Under the pieces are notes generated by a model that did no database searches, was not told the origin of the DNA, and was given only the letters and a program-made list of their open reading frames with translations. Positions 15,334 to 24,132 of a DNA stretch of 43,076 nucleotides are shown here, piece by piece (positions within the stretch are counted from its first letter, which is position 1; each line of letters begins with the position of its first letter). Both the position numbers and the translations under genes were made by a program. Source of the stretch: Streptococcus mitis. Lineage in GTDB: Bacteria; Bacillota; Bacilli; Lactobacillales; Streptococcaceae. The stretch spans positions 1-43,076 of the forward strand of contig NZ_WIJK01000020.1 of assembly GCF_009496285.1 (NCBI RefSeq), read 5' to 3'.

Positions 15334-15342
15334 TGTTATAAT
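15334..15342 (+). promoter_or_regulatory. Extended -10 promoter of second FNT gene
   Basis: TGTTATAAT lies 29 nt before the ATG, duplicated from or shared with the promoter at 14197. Confidence 0.75.
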
Positions 15343-15371
15343 ATTCACAAATAAAAGTTTTAGGAGTTTAT

Positions 15372-16169
15372 ATGGTTTCTTCAGAATTTATCTCAAAAAT
15401 TGAATTTGCTTGTAAGAAAAAGGAAAGTCTTTACAGTCAAAGTAAATTCAAGTATGCTATCCGTTCAATGTTTGCTGGTGCATTCTTAACATTTAGTACA
15501 GCAGCTGGTGCAGTTGGAGCTGACTTGATTAATAAGATTGCTCCTGGTAGTGGACGTTTCCTCTTCCCATTTGTTTTCGCTTGGGGATTGGCTTACATTG
15601 TCTTCTTGAATGCTGAGTTAGTAACATCTAACATGATGTTCTTGACAGCTGGTAGCTTTTTGAAAAAAATTAGCTGGAGAAAAACAGCTGAAATTCTTCT
15701 ATACTGTACTTTCTTCAACATAATCGGTGCTCTTATAGCAGGTTGGGGATTCGCCCATTCAGCAGCTTATGCAAACCTTACCCATGATAGCTTTATTTCT
15801 GGAGTTGTGGAAATGAAGTTGGGCCGTTCAAATGAACTTATCTTGCTTGAAGCTATCTTGGCTAATGTCTTTGTAAATATCGCGATTCTTTCATTCGTTT
15901 TAGTTAAGGATGGTGGGGCAAAACTTTGGTTGGTTCTTTCAGCCATTTACATGTTTGTATTCTTAACAAACGAGCACATCGCCGCAAACTTTGCATCATT
16001 TGCTATCGTGAAATTCAGTGTTGCTGCTGATTCAATCGCAAACTTCGGTATTGGAAATATTCTTCGTCACTGGGGTGTAACCTTCATCGGTAACTTTATC
16101 GGTGGTGGTCTACTCATGGGATTACCTTACGCCTTCTTAAATAAAAACGAAGATACATATGTAGATTAA
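15372..16169 (+). CDS. Formate/nitrite transporter (FNT) family protein, copy 2
   Basis: 265 aa, aligning without gaps to copy 1. The same FNT signatures are present: AGAFLTFSTAAGAVGADL, NAELVTSNMMFLTAG, TNEHIAANFASF with H202, and RHWGVTF near the C-terminus. Differences cluster in loops and in residues about 105-165. Codons in this copy are more GC-rich and closer to those of highly expressed genes than in copy 1. The pair probably arose by tandem duplication including the promoter, followed by divergence. Substrate is unknown. Confidence 0.93.
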   Translation: MVSSEFISKIEFACKKKESLYSQSKFKYAIRSMFAGAFLTFSTAAGAVGADLINKIAPGSGRFLFPFVFAWGLAYIVFLNAELVTSNMMFLTAGSFLKKISWRKTAEILLYCTFFNIIGALIAGWGFAHSAAYANLTHDSFISGVVEMKLGRSNELILLEAILANVFVNIAILSFVLVKDGGAKLWLVLSAIYMFVFLTNEHIAANFASFAIVKFSVAADSIANFGIGNILRHWGVTFIGNFIGGGLLMGLPYAFLNKNEDTYVD

Positions 16170-16198
16170 AAGTTGGATTCATTCCAACTTTTTCTTTT
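16168..16198 (+). terminator. Intrinsic terminator of FNT copy 2
   Basis: AAGTTGGA and TCCAACTT form a short-loop stem followed by TTTCTTTTTG. It begins at the stop codon. Confidence 0.85.
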
Positions 16199-16208
16199 TG
16201 TTTATCCA

Positions 16209-16217
16209 TGCTATAAT
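16209..16217 (+). promoter_or_regulatory. Extended -10 promoter of the DUF2130-truB unit
   Basis: TGCTATAAT lies 32 nt before the ATG at 16250; a ribosome site (TAGAGGA) is present in between. Confidence 0.75.
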
Positions 16218-16249
16218 GAAAGTAGAGTAGATAAATTTAGAGGAATAAC

Positions 16250-17524
16250 ATGAACGAGATTAAATGTCCAAATTGTGGCGAAGTATTTACAGTCAATGAA
16301 AGTCAATATGCAGAACTGCTTTCTCAAGTTCGCACTGCAGAGTTTGATAAGGAATTGCATGAACGCATGAAGCAAGAGCTGACATTGGTGGAACAAAAAG
16401 CCTTAAATGAACAACAGGCAAAACTGGCTCAAAAAGATCAAGAAATTGCCCAGCTTCAAAGTCAAATTAACAACTTTGATACCGAAAAAGAATTGGCTAA
16501 GAAAGAAGTGGAGCAAAGTGCAAGTCAAAGCTTGCTAGAGAAGGAAAAAGAAGTCCAAGCTCTCGAAAATCAATTGGCTACCTTGCGCTTGGAACATGAA
16601 AATCAACTACAAAAAACACTATCTGATTTAGAGAAAGAACGTGATCAGGTCAAAAACCAGCTCCTTTTACAAGAAAAAGAAAATGAGTTGTCTCTAGCCT
16701 CTGTAAAACAAAATTATGAAGCCCAGCTAAAGGCAGCCAGTGAGCAGGTTGAATTCTACAAGAATTTCAAGGCACAACAATCAACCAAGGCAATCGGTGA
16801 AAGTTTGGAACACTATGCTGAGAGTGAGTTCAACAAGGTTCGTAGCTTTGCCTTTCCAAATTCCTACTTTGAGAAGGACAACAAGGTTTCAGCACGTGGT
16901 TCTAAGGGCGATTTTATCTTCCGTGATTTTGATGAAAATGGACTAGAATTCATTTCCATTATGTTTGAGATGAAAAATGAAGCAGACGGGACAGAGAAGA
17001 AGCACAAGAATGCAGATTTTTACAAGGAATTGGACAAGGATCGCCGTGAGAAAAACTGTGAGTATGCAGTTTTGGTAAGTATGCTTGAAGCAGAAAACGA
17101 CTACTTTAATACAGGGATTGTTGACGTCAGCCACGAGTATGAGAAGATGTATGTCATTCGTCCCCAGTTCTTTATTCAACTAATTGGACTCTTGCGCAAT
17201 GCTGCCCTTAATTCCCTTAAATATAAGCAGGAGCTGGCTTTTATCAGGGAACAAAATATAGATATCACTCGTTTTGAGGAAGATTTGGACGCCTTCAAGG
17301 TCGCCTTTGCAAAGAATTATAACTCAGCTTCTGTCAACTTTGGCAAGGCAATTGACGAAATCGACAAGGCCATTAAGCGTATGGAAGAGGTCAAGAAATT
17401 CCTGACAACATCAGAAAACCAACTCCGACTAGCTAACAATAAGCTGGATGATGTTTCTGTCAAAAAATTAACCCGCAAAAATCCAACCATGAAAGCCAAG
17501 TTTGAAGCATTGAAGGGGGAGTAG
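16250..17524 (+). CDS. DUF2130 domain protein (coiled coil + predicted nuclease-like fold)
   Basis: 424 aa. It begins with a zinc-knuckle half site [10 protein letters not shown] (C6, C9). A long glutamine/glutamate-rich coiled coil (about 25-165) follows, then the DUF2130 core. In the core, [10 protein letters not shown] (D221) and FEMKNE (E240-M-K242) match the spacing of a PD-(D/E)xK nuclease site, and a second helical stretch closes the protein. Known: DUF2130 proteins are widespread in streptococci; their role is not established. Inference: a DNA-acting or DNA-binding structural protein. truB starts 10 nt downstream, so the two share a transcript. Confidence 0.85.
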   Translation: MNEIKCPNCGEVFTVNESQYAELLSQVRTAEFDKELHERMKQELTLVEQKALNEQQAKLAQKDQEIAQLQSQINNFDTEKELAKKEVEQSASQSLLEKEKEVQALENQLATLRLEHENQLQKTLSDLEKERDQVKNQLLLQEKENELSLASVKQNYEAQLKAASEQVEFYKNFKAQQSTKAIGESLEHYAESEFNKVRSFAFPNSYFEKDNKVSARGSKGDFIFRDFDENGLEFISIMFEMKNEADGTEKKHKNADFYKELDKDRREKNCEYAVLVSMLEAENDYFNTGIVDVSHEYEKMYVIRPQFFIQLIGLLRNAALNSLKYKQELAFIREQNIDITRFEEDLDAFKVAFAKNYNSASVNFGKAIDEIDKAIKRMEEVKKFLTTSENQLRLANNKLDDVSVKKLTRKNPTMKAKFEALKGE

Positions 17525-17534
17525 AAAGCAACAC

Positions 17535-18413
17535 ATGAACGGTATTATCAACTTAAGAAAAGAAGCAGGCATGACCTCTCATGATGCGGTTTTTAAATTG
17601 CGTAAGATTTTGGGAACCAAGAAGATTGGTCATGGTGGGACGCTAGATCCTGATGTGGTGGGTGTTTTGCCGATTGCCGTCGGTAAGGCGACTCGTATGG
17701 TCGAGTTTATGCAGGACGAGGGTAAAGTCTATGAAGGAGAAATAACTCTTGGATATTCTACAACAACTGAAGACGCTAGTGGTGAAGTTGTTGCAGAGAC
17801 ACCAGTATTGTCTCCCTTAGATGAAAAGATTGTTAATCAAGCGATTGCCAGTCTGACAGGTCCGATCACTCAGATTCCACCTATGTACTCGGCTGTCAAG
17901 GTCAATGGTCGCAAACTCTATGAGTATGCGCGTGCTGGTCAAGAAGTGGAGCGTCCAGAACGTCAGGTGACGATTTATAGTTTCGAAAGAACCAGTCCCA
18001 TTTCCTATGAGGAGGATCTTGCTCGATTTAGTTTTCGTGTAAAATGTAGCAAAGGGACTTATATCCGTACCTTGTCAGTTGACTTGGGAGAAAAACTTGG
18101 CTATGCAGCTCATATGTCTCATTTAACACGAACAAGTGCAGCTGGATTACAGTTGGACGATGCTTTGACCTTGGAAGAAATTTCCGAAAAAGTTGAGGCT
18201 GGACAACTAGATTTTCTACATCCGATTGAGATTGGGACAGGTGACTTAGTTAAGGTTTATTTGACACCAGAGCAGGCTGAAGAAGTGCGTTTTGGTCGCT
18301 TTATTGAATTGGAACAAACTGAGAAGGAATTGGCTGGTTTTGAAGGTGATAAGTTATTAGCCATTTTAGAGAAACGGGATACTCTTTATAAACCAAGAAA
18401 GGTTTTCAATTGA
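17535..18413 (+). CDS. truB: tRNA pseudouridine(55) synthase TruB
   Basis: 292 aa, the normal length for firmicute TruB. Motif [21 protein letters not shown] (given in part) contains the catalytic Asp at D38. [16 protein letters not shown] and [15 protein letters not shown] are the other conserved blocks around RNA and active-site contacts. The enzyme converts U55 of the T-loop of tRNAs to pseudouridine. The C-terminal 70 residues form the PUA-like end. It is co-transcribed with the DUF2130 gene. ribF, its neighbour in many bacteria, is instead 15 kb away. Confidence 0.97.
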   Translation: MNGIINLRKEAGMTSHDAVFKLRKILGTKKIGHGGTLDPDVVGVLPIAVGKATRMVEFMQDEGKVYEGEITLGYSTTTEDASGEVVAETPVLSPLDEKIVNQAIASLTGPITQIPPMYSAVKVNGRKLYEYARAGQEVERPERQVTIYSFERTSPISYEEDLARFSFRVKCSKGTYIRTLSVDLGEKLGYAAHMSHLTRTSAAGLQLDDALTLEEISEKVEAGQLDFLHPIEIGTGDLVKVYLTPEQAEEVRFGRFIELEQTEKELAGFEGDKLLAILEKRDTLYKPRKVFN

Positions 18414-18522
18414 TTAGAGCTGGTGGAAAAATTGCAAACTGATGTTTAGTTTAAAAAAGCTGATAGACAGTCTAGTTTAGAAGAGAAATTGTTTTGAAAA
18501 AGGGTTGAAAACACGGTGATAT

Positions 18523-18551
18523 TTGACAGTTTTGCTTGCTTATGATAATAT
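18523..18551 (+). promoter_or_regulatory. Promoter of rocS
   Basis: TTGACA at 18523-18528 is followed after 15-17 nt by GATAATAT, and the ATG is at 18590. Confidence 0.7.
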
Positions 18552-18589
18552 TTAAATAAAGAAAAGCTAGAAAACTTTCAGAGGATATT

Positions 18590-19081
18590 ATGAGTATTGA
18601 GATGACTGTTAGTGAGATTGCTGAGGTCTTGGGCTTGTCCCGCCAAGCAATCAATAACCGTGTCAAGGAATTACCTGAAGAAGATACGACTAAAAATGAT
18701 AAAGGAGTCACTGTGGTAACTCGTAGTGGCTTGATTAAGCTTGAAGAAATCTACAAAAAAACCATTTTTGAAGATGAACCTGTTAGTGATGATGTGAAGC
18801 AACGTGAGTTAATGGAGATTCTTGTTGATGAAAAGAACGCTGAAATCATCCGTCTTTATGAGCAATTAAAAGCCAAAGACAAACAGTTAGCTGAAAAAGA
18901 CGAACAGATGCGTGTCAAAGACCGTCAAATCGCAGAAAAAGATAAGCAATTGGATCAACAACAACAGTTAACCCTACAAGCCATGAAGGACCAAGAAAAC
19001 CTTCAGTTGGAGTTGGATCAGGCTAAGCAAGAAGTACAAGCAACGAAGAAAGGCTTCTTTGCTCGCTTATTTGGAGGATAA
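18590..19081 (+). CDS. rocS: Chromosome segregation regulator RocS (DUF536-type)
   Basis: 163 aa, the length I recall for pneumococcal RocS. The N-terminal helix-turn-helix (MTVSEIAEVLGLSRQAINNR, residues 5-24) is followed by a long coiled coil with repeated KDKQLAEKDEQ-like units (about 85-150). A short amphipathic tail, KKGFFARLFGG, is suited to membrane attachment. RocS is reported to link the nucleoid to the membrane and to assist chromosome segregation and its coordination with capsule/division in S. pneumoniae. The three-part layout and tail make the call likely. It has its own promoter and terminator. Confidence 0.8.
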   Translation: MSIEMTVSEIAEVLGLSRQAINNRVKELPEEDTTKNDKGVTVVTRSGLIKLEEIYKKTIFEDEPVSDDVKQRELMEILVDEKNAEIIRLYEQLKAKDKQLAEKDEQMRVKDRQIAEKDKQLDQQQQLTLQAMKDQENLQLELDQAKQEVQATKKGFFARLFGG

Positions 19082-19086
19082 GAAAA

Positions 19087-19127
19087 AACTGCTTGGTTTC
19101 TAGGTATAACCAAGTAGTTTCTTTTTA
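19087..19127 (+). terminator. Intrinsic terminator of rocS
   Basis: AACTGCTTGGTT and AACCAAGTAGTT form a 12-bp stem with one G-U pair, followed by TCTTTTT. Confidence 0.88.
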
Positions 19128-19142
19128 CACATACAGTAAGGG

Positions 19143-19742
19143 ATGGATAAAATGGAAAAATTAAGAGATTACATTTCATTTGATTTGGAATTTAATGAAC
19201 ACCAAGATAAAACTCACTTGATTCAGGTATCTGCGGTCCGTTTTAAAGATGGTGAAGAAATTGGAGCTTTTGACTCTTATGTTCATACAGATGTACCATT
19301 GAAAAGTTTTATCAATGGTTTAACGGGTATCACTTCTGAAACCTTGAAGGATGCTCCGAAGGTGGAAGATGTTCTCAAAAATTTTCAAGCCTTTATTGGT
19401 CAATTACCTATCGTTGGCTATAATGCAGCTAAGAGTGATTTGCCGATTCTATTGGAACATGGTTTGGATTATAGTAGCCAATATCAAGTGGACCTCTATG
19501 ATGAAGCTTTTAAGCGACGTAGTTCGGATCTTCACGGGATTGCAAATCTCAAGTTACAAACTGTTGCAAATTTTCTAGGATTTAAGGGACAATCTCATAA
19601 CAGTTTAGAGGATGCTCGTATGACTGCGCGTGTTTATGAAGCTTTTTTAGAATCTGATGAAAGTAAAATCTTACTGGACGTCAAGAGTAGTCTTAACTCT
19701 AATCCTTTTGGTGGTTTAGATTTATCACAGCTGTTTGATTAG
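19143..19742 (+). CDS. DnaQ-like 3'-5' exonuclease (DEDDh)
   Basis: 199 aa (196 aa if the ATG at 19152 is used). The DEDDh motifs are complete: FDLEF (D14, E16), GYNAAKSDLPIL for the second Asp, and HNSLEDA (H152, D157). This is the RNase T/Pol III epsilon fold that removes nucleotides from DNA or RNA 3' ends. Length and lack of other domains suggest a free-standing proofreading or repair exonuclease. It ends 8 nt before the glycerophosphodiesterase gene. Substrate preference is unknown. Confidence 0.88.
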   Translation: MDKMEKLRDYISFDLEFNEHQDKTHLIQVSAVRFKDGEEIGAFDSYVHTDVPLKSFINGLTGITSETLKDAPKVEDVLKNFQAFIGQLPIVGYNAAKSDLPILLEHGLDYSSQYQVDLYDEAFKRRSSDLHGIANLKLQTVANFLGFKGQSHNSLEDARMTARVYEAFLESDESKILLDVKSSLNSNPFGGLDLSQLFD

Positions 19743-19750
19743 GAGGTTTT

Positions 19751-21514
19751 ATGAGACCTGAAAAGCCTAAAAAATTGGGTTTTAAAAAGATTTACCTCAA
19801 TCTTGATAAAATCCTCTTTCTATTTTTTCTAATCTTTATGTTGGTCGACTATATTTGGTTACCTTTGAATTCATTGATAGCGGGTTTTTTGCTAAGTCAG
19901 ACGGGCTATTTGTTTATTTCTTACAATAACATTTTTGCCATCATCAAAAATGCTCCTATAGTCAGTATTGGCTTCTTAATCTTAATCATTCTTAACCTTT
20001 TAGTTGCTTATTTTCAACTCAGTCTTCTCTTTATAGGGGCGCGTCATCTTCTCTATCATGAGAAAAGAACACTGATAGAATACGGTCGTAAGGTCTTTCG
20101 TGAGAGTCTTGTCTTTATGAAAGGTCTGACAATTACAAAAGCCTTATTTATCTTCTTCTATGTTGCCATGCTTTTTCCTTTTATCAGGAAGATTTTAAAG
20201 ATTTATTATTTTAATAAAATCGTAATCCCAGAGTTTATTCAGACCTACATGGAAGATAAATACTGGATGTGGTGGCTAGGTATTATCATCTTGTCAATCC
20301 TCTTCCTCTACGTTTCTGTTAAGTTGGTATTTGTTCTTCCAAAAATCTTTTATGATAAGATGACAGTCAAGGAAGCTGTGCTCTATAGTCTTGAAAAAAC
20401 TAGAAATCAATTCTGGTTTTACGCTTGGCATCTCTTTCTCATTGTTGTCAAAACAAATCTTTTCTTTTACTTGCTTCTAGTCCCACTATTAGTTGGGCAG
20501 TTTTTAGTGGATGGTCTCACACAAAGAGAATCCTTGATTCTTGCTATTTCAAACTATATTTTAATAAAAAATATCCACTATATGGCCCTGACTTACTTCT
20601 TGGTTAAGTTCACCTCATTTTTAACGGGTGAGGAATTGGATATTATACCGAGACGAAAGAAAGACCATCTCATGAGATGGGGTGTTATGGGGTGTGCGAG
20701 TGTCATCTTTGCTATTGAAGGCTATGTCTATTTAGAAGCACCTGTTGCAAATCCTCCGCGTGTGATATCCCACCGAGGTGTTTCCAATGCTAATGGCGTG
20801 CAAAATACTGTAGAATCCCTAGAAAAGACAGCTCAATTAAAACCAGACCTTGTTGAAATGGATGTTCAGGAAACCAAAGATGGTCAGTTTGTTATGATGC
20901 ATGATGCTAACCTAAAAAGTTTAGCGGGATTAAATGTAACACCGCAAGACTTAACTTTAGATGAGTTGAAGCAATTAGATATTTATGAAAATGGTTATCA
21001 GACTAAAATATCCAGCTTTGATGATTATCTAAATCGTGCCAACCAACTAAATCAAAAACTACTCATTGAGATTAAAACCAGTAAAAATGATAGTGCTCAA
21101 ATGATGGATCATTTTCTAGAACGTTATGGGGCGAAAATCAAAGTTTATGGTCATCAGATGCAATCACTAGATTACCATGTTATTGAAAAGGTAACCCAGT
21201 ATGATAAGGAGATTCCAGTCTACTTTATCCTGCCTTACAATTCCGTTTTCCCAAGAACAAATGCAAGTGGCTATACTATGGAGTATTCTACCTTGGACGA
21301 ATACTTCGTGACTAAGCTCTGGAATACAGAGCAGAAGCTCTATGTATGGACGATTAACGGTTCGGAATCCTTTAACAAGTCGCTTCATCTAGGAGTAGAT
21401 GGTATGATTACGGATAATTTGGAAATGGTACAAGAAGAACTTGAAACTGCCCAGGAAGACCCAGAATACGCCGATTTACTTCTAAAGAAGGCAACAGAAT
21501 TCTTTACTTTTTAG
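19751..21514 (+). CDS. Membrane-anchored glycerophosphodiester phosphodiesterase (GDPD)
   Basis: 587 aa. Residues about 20-330 form a hydrophobic region with about eight membrane segments (the GDPD-associated membrane domain). The catalytic domain from about 335 begins ISHRGVSNANG (H341, R342, G343) and continues LVEMDVQETKDGQFVMMHD, giving the second active-site group (E, D, H). GDPD enzymes hydrolyse glycerophosphodiesters to glycerol-3-phosphate and an alcohol. With an extracellular domain it could act on lipoteichoic or wall teichoic chains or on phospholipid products. AGGAGG lies 4 nt upstream of the ATG, and the gene is coupled to the exonuclease gene. Confidence 0.92.
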   Translation: MRPEKPKKLGFKKIYLNLDKILFLFFLIFMLVDYIWLPLNSLIAGFLLSQTGYLFISYNNIFAIIKNAPIVSIGFLILIILNLLVAYFQLSLLFIGARHLLYHEKRTLIEYGRKVFRESLVFMKGLTITKALFIFFYVAMLFPFIRKILKIYYFNKIVIPEFIQTYMEDKYWMWWLGIIILSILFLYVSVKLVFVLPKIFYDKMTVKEAVLYSLEKTRNQFWFYAWHLFLIVVKTNLFFYLLLVPLLVGQFLVDGLTQRESLILAISNYILIKNIHYMALTYFLVKFTSFLTGEELDIIPRRKKDHLMRWGVMGCASVIFAIEGYVYLEAPVANPPRVISHRGVSNANGVQNTVESLEKTAQLKPDLVEMDVQETKDGQFVMMHDANLKSLAGLNVTPQDLTLDELKQLDIYENGYQTKISSFDDYLNRANQLNQKLLIEIKTSKNDSAQMMDHFLERYGAKIKVYGHQMQSLDYHVIEKVTQYDKEIPVYFILPYNSVFPRTNASGYTMEYSTLDEYFVTKLWNTEQKLYVWTINGSESFNKSLHLGVDGMITDNLEMVQEELETAQEDPEYADLLLKKATEFFTF

Positions 21515-21521
21515 ATAAGAC

Positions 21522-21548
21522 AAAAGAGGCTGAATTCAGCCTCTTTTT
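21522..21548. terminator. Bidirectional intrinsic terminator
   Basis: AAGAGGCTGA and TCAGCCTCTT are self-complementary with A-runs and T-runs on both sides, serving the converging GDPD gene and ybaB. Confidence 0.9.
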
Positions 21549-21554
21549 ATGCTA

Positions 21555-21854
21555 TTAGAATGGTAATTTTCCTGCAAAAGCACCGAGTTTCTTTTTGGTT
21601 GTCTCATCGATTTGTTCAAGAGCTGCATTCACTGCCTGAACAGTCATGTCAGAAAGAGTTTCGATGTCTTCAGGATCTACAACTGCAGGATTGAAATTAA
21701 TTTTTGTGACCTTCTTATCTCCAGTCAATGTCGCCGTTACAAGGTTTTGAGCAGAAGTGCCAACAAATTCTGTAGCAGCAAGTTCAGCCTGACTTTGCTC
21801 CATTTGTTTTTGAAGTTTTTGAGCTTGACGCATCATGTTTTGCATATTCATCAT
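21555..21854 (-). CDS. YbaB/EbfC family nucleoid-associated protein
   Basis: 99 aa, typical length. The start [20 protein letters not shown] and the following strand region [20 protein letters not shown] are characteristic of YbaB/EbfC. These small dimers bind DNA and are often encoded near dnaX-recR, but here the gene stands alone. The ATG at 21854 has AAAGGAAG about 12 nt upstream. It is transcribed convergently with the GDPD gene and divergently from efeO. Confidence 0.95.
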   Translation of the reverse strand: MMNMQNMMRQAQKLQKQMEQSQAELAATEFVGTSAQNLVTATLTGDKKVTKINFNPAVVDPEDIETLSDMTVQAVNAALEQIDETTKKKLGAFAGKLPF

Positions 21855-21965
21855 GGTGGTATATAGCTTCCTTTTCTTTTATTTTCCCTATTATTTTAAC
21901 AATTTTAACTAGAAAAGTCTATTCTAATTTTAAAAGGAGCAAACATTAAATTTTCTGACAATTTA

Positions 21966-21994
21966 TTGAATGATTAGAAAATCTATGTTATAAT
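21966..21994 (+). promoter_or_regulatory. Promoter of efeO-efeB-efeU-tatC-tatA
   Basis: TTGAAT, 17 nt, and an extended TGTTATAAT lie about 45 nt before the efeO ATG. No operator could be assigned with confidence. Confidence 0.75.
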
Positions 21995-22039
21995 GAATTT
22001 AAAACAAATGGGCTTCCCATGATTTAATAGGAGTATCTA

Positions 22040-22912
22040 ATGAAAAAACTTGGTTTTATCCTTTTATCTTCGGCATTGTTGTTATCTGCTTGTGCAGTTC
22101 GTTTTGAACAATCGCCAACTACAAGTGATTCATCTCAGGTCGCAAAATTATCAGAAGATAACCAAAAATTATTGGATAAGGCAACTAGTGACTACAAAAC
22201 ATTTGTAGAAGAACAGATTGATAAACTTTTAACAGATACAGAAGATTTTGTTAAACTCTTGAAGGATGGTAAGTTAGAGGAAGCTAAAAAGGCATACCCT
22301 TTAATCCGTATGTCCTATGAACGTTCAGAGCCCATTGCAGAGAGCTTCGGTGAATCTGATGTGAAGATTGATTTTCGATTAGCAGACTATCTAGATGAAA
22401 ATAAGACTGAAGAAGGTTGGTCTGGTTTCCACCGTATCGAGCGCATTCTTTGGGAGGAAAACACAACCAAAGGAACTGAGTCTTATGGTGACCAACTGGT
22501 AAATGACATCAAGGAATTGAAGGCTAAGATTGCTACTGTAGATGTTGATTACAAGATTATGCTAACTGGTGCTGTTGACCTTCTAAATGAAGTAGCGACA
22601 AGTAAGATTACTGGTGAAGAGGAGATTTATTCTCATACAGATTTGTATGATTTCCGTGCCAATATCCAAGGTGCTGAGAAGATTTTCCAACTCTTTAAAC
22701 CCTTGCTTGAAAAATCAGATGCAGCCTTGGTTAAGGAGTTAGAGGAAGATTTCAAATCTGTCAATAGTTTGTTAGACAAACACATGACGGACAAGGAACA
22801 CTATAAGCTCTATACAGACTTAACGAAAGAAGACACTAAAGAATTGTCTGAAGCAGTGACAAAACTTGGTGAACCATTATCACAAATGGGTAAATTTCTT
22901 GGTGGAGAATAA
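22040..22912 (+). CDS. efeO: Iron uptake lipoprotein EfeO/EfeM
   Basis: 290 aa. The signal peptide ends in lipobox LSAC (Cys at residue 17), so the mature protein is lipid-anchored outside the membrane. The EfeO/M75 domain carries the HxxE metal motif HRIERILWEEN (H131, E134). The cupredoxin domain of E. coli EfeO is absent, which is the short EfeM form. It is thought to bind iron and pass it to EfeU. First gene of a five-gene operon; efeB begins 5 nt downstream. Confidence 0.93.
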   Translation: MKKLGFILLSSALLLSACAVRFEQSPTTSDSSQVAKLSEDNQKLLDKATSDYKTFVEEQIDKLLTDTEDFVKLLKDGKLEEAKKAYPLIRMSYERSEPIAESFGESDVKIDFRLADYLDENKTEEGWSGFHRIERILWEENTTKGTESYGDQLVNDIKELKAKIATVDVDYKIMLTGAVDLLNEVATSKITGEEEIYSHTDLYDFRANIQGAEKIFQLFKPLLEKSDAALVKELEEDFKSVNSLLDKHMTDKEHYKLYTDLTKEDTKELSEAVTKLGEPLSQMGKFLGGE

Positions 22913-22917
22913 GTAAT

Positions 22918-24132
22918 ATGACAAACAAAGGCGAAAAATTTTTTGAACAAAAAATGGACCGTCGAGAATTTCTAAAAAAAGCAGGTATCGGAGGGGCTGG
23001 TCTCGCACTTGGACTCTCTGGTGCTTCTGCTTTTTTCTCACCTAAGCTTGATGCTCAGGAGAAAATCTCGTATGGGGATGAAAAAATAGCCTTCTATGGC
23101 AAACACCAAGCTGGCATTACAACTGTCATGCAGAAAAACATTTATTTTGTAGTTTTAGATTTGCATACAACTGACAAAGAGAAAATCATCCAGTTATTTA
23201 AGGATTGGACGGATTATAGTGCCAAACTTGTAGAAGGAGAATTGGTTAAAAAAGATGGTAACAATAGCCTTCTGCCTCCAAGTGATACTGGAGAAACAGT
23301 TGGCCTTAATCCTCATCGTTTGACCCTGACCTTTGGAGTTTCGGCTAGTTTCCTAGAAAAAATGAAACTAGAGAACAAGCGTCCAAAACTTTTTAGAGAT
23401 TTACCTCCATTTCCAAAGGAACAGTTACGAGAAAAGTACACGGGAGGAGATATTGTTATCCAAGCTTGTGCTGATGATGAGCAAGTTGCCTTTCATGCTA
23501 TTCGTAACCTTATTCGCAAGGGTAGAAATGCCGTTACTCTTCGTTGGAGTCAATCAGGGTTTGCAGCTATCGGTAATCGTATGGAAACTCCTCGTAATCT
23601 CTTTGGTTTTAAAGACGGGACTGCTAATGTTACCACTGAGAAAGAATTTGATCAGGTTGTTTGGGCTGACAGTAAGGATTGGATGGAAAATGGTTCTTAC
23701 ATGGCAGTTCGGCGCATCCAGATGTTCCTAGATACTTGGGATCGAACCAATCTCGAGGAACAAGAAAATACCTTTGGGCGCTATAAAGAAAGTGGCGCTC
23801 CCTTTGGCAAGAAGAACGAATTTGATCAGGTTGATTTAAGCCTTCTTCCTGATGATTCTCATGTACGCTTAGCTAAAGAAGTGGATAAGCCTCTCTTGCG
23901 TCGATCTTATTCTTATTCTGATGGAATTGATGAAAAGACAGGTCAGTTCGACACAGGTTTGCTCTTTATCTCCTTCCAGAAGGACCCAGATAGCTTTGTT
24001 AAAGTTCAGACCAATCTGGGTGCTATGGATAAAATGAACGAATATGTTACCCATATAGGTAGTGGTCTCTTTGCTTGCTTTGGTGGAGTGGAGAAGGGAG
24101 GTTACATTGGGCAGAAATTATTGGAATCCTAA
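22918..24132 (+). CDS. efeB: Dyp-type haem peroxidase EfeB, Tat-exported
   Basis: 404 aa. A twin-arginine signal, MDRREFLKKAGIGGAG (R15, R16), is followed by a hydrophobic stretch and an ASA-type cleavage region near residue 40. The Dyp-peroxidase motif FGFKDGTAN gives GxxDG with catalytic D233. EfeB is a haem enzyme of the EfeUOB ferrous-iron system and may oxidise Fe(II) or act on haem. The folded haem protein explains the need for the Tat translocon encoded just downstream. The efeU start overlaps its end. Confidence 0.95.
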   Translation: MTNKGEKFFEQKMDRREFLKKAGIGGAGLALGLSGASAFFSPKLDAQEKISYGDEKIAFYGKHQAGITTVMQKNIYFVVLDLHTTDKEKIIQLFKDWTDYSAKLVEGELVKKDGNNSLLPPSDTGETVGLNPHRLTLTFGVSASFLEKMKLENKRPKLFRDLPPFPKEQLREKYTGGDIVIQACADDEQVAFHAIRNLIRKGRNAVTLRWSQSGFAAIGNRMETPRNLFGFKDGTANVTTEKEFDQVVWADSKDWMENGSYMAVRRIQMFLDTWDRTNLEEQENTFGRYKESGAPFGKKNEFDQVDLSLLPDDSHVRLAKEVDKPLLRRSYSYSDGIDEKTGQFDTGLLFISFQKDPDSFVKVQTNLGAMDKMNEYVTHIGSGLFACFGGVEKGGYIGQKLLES

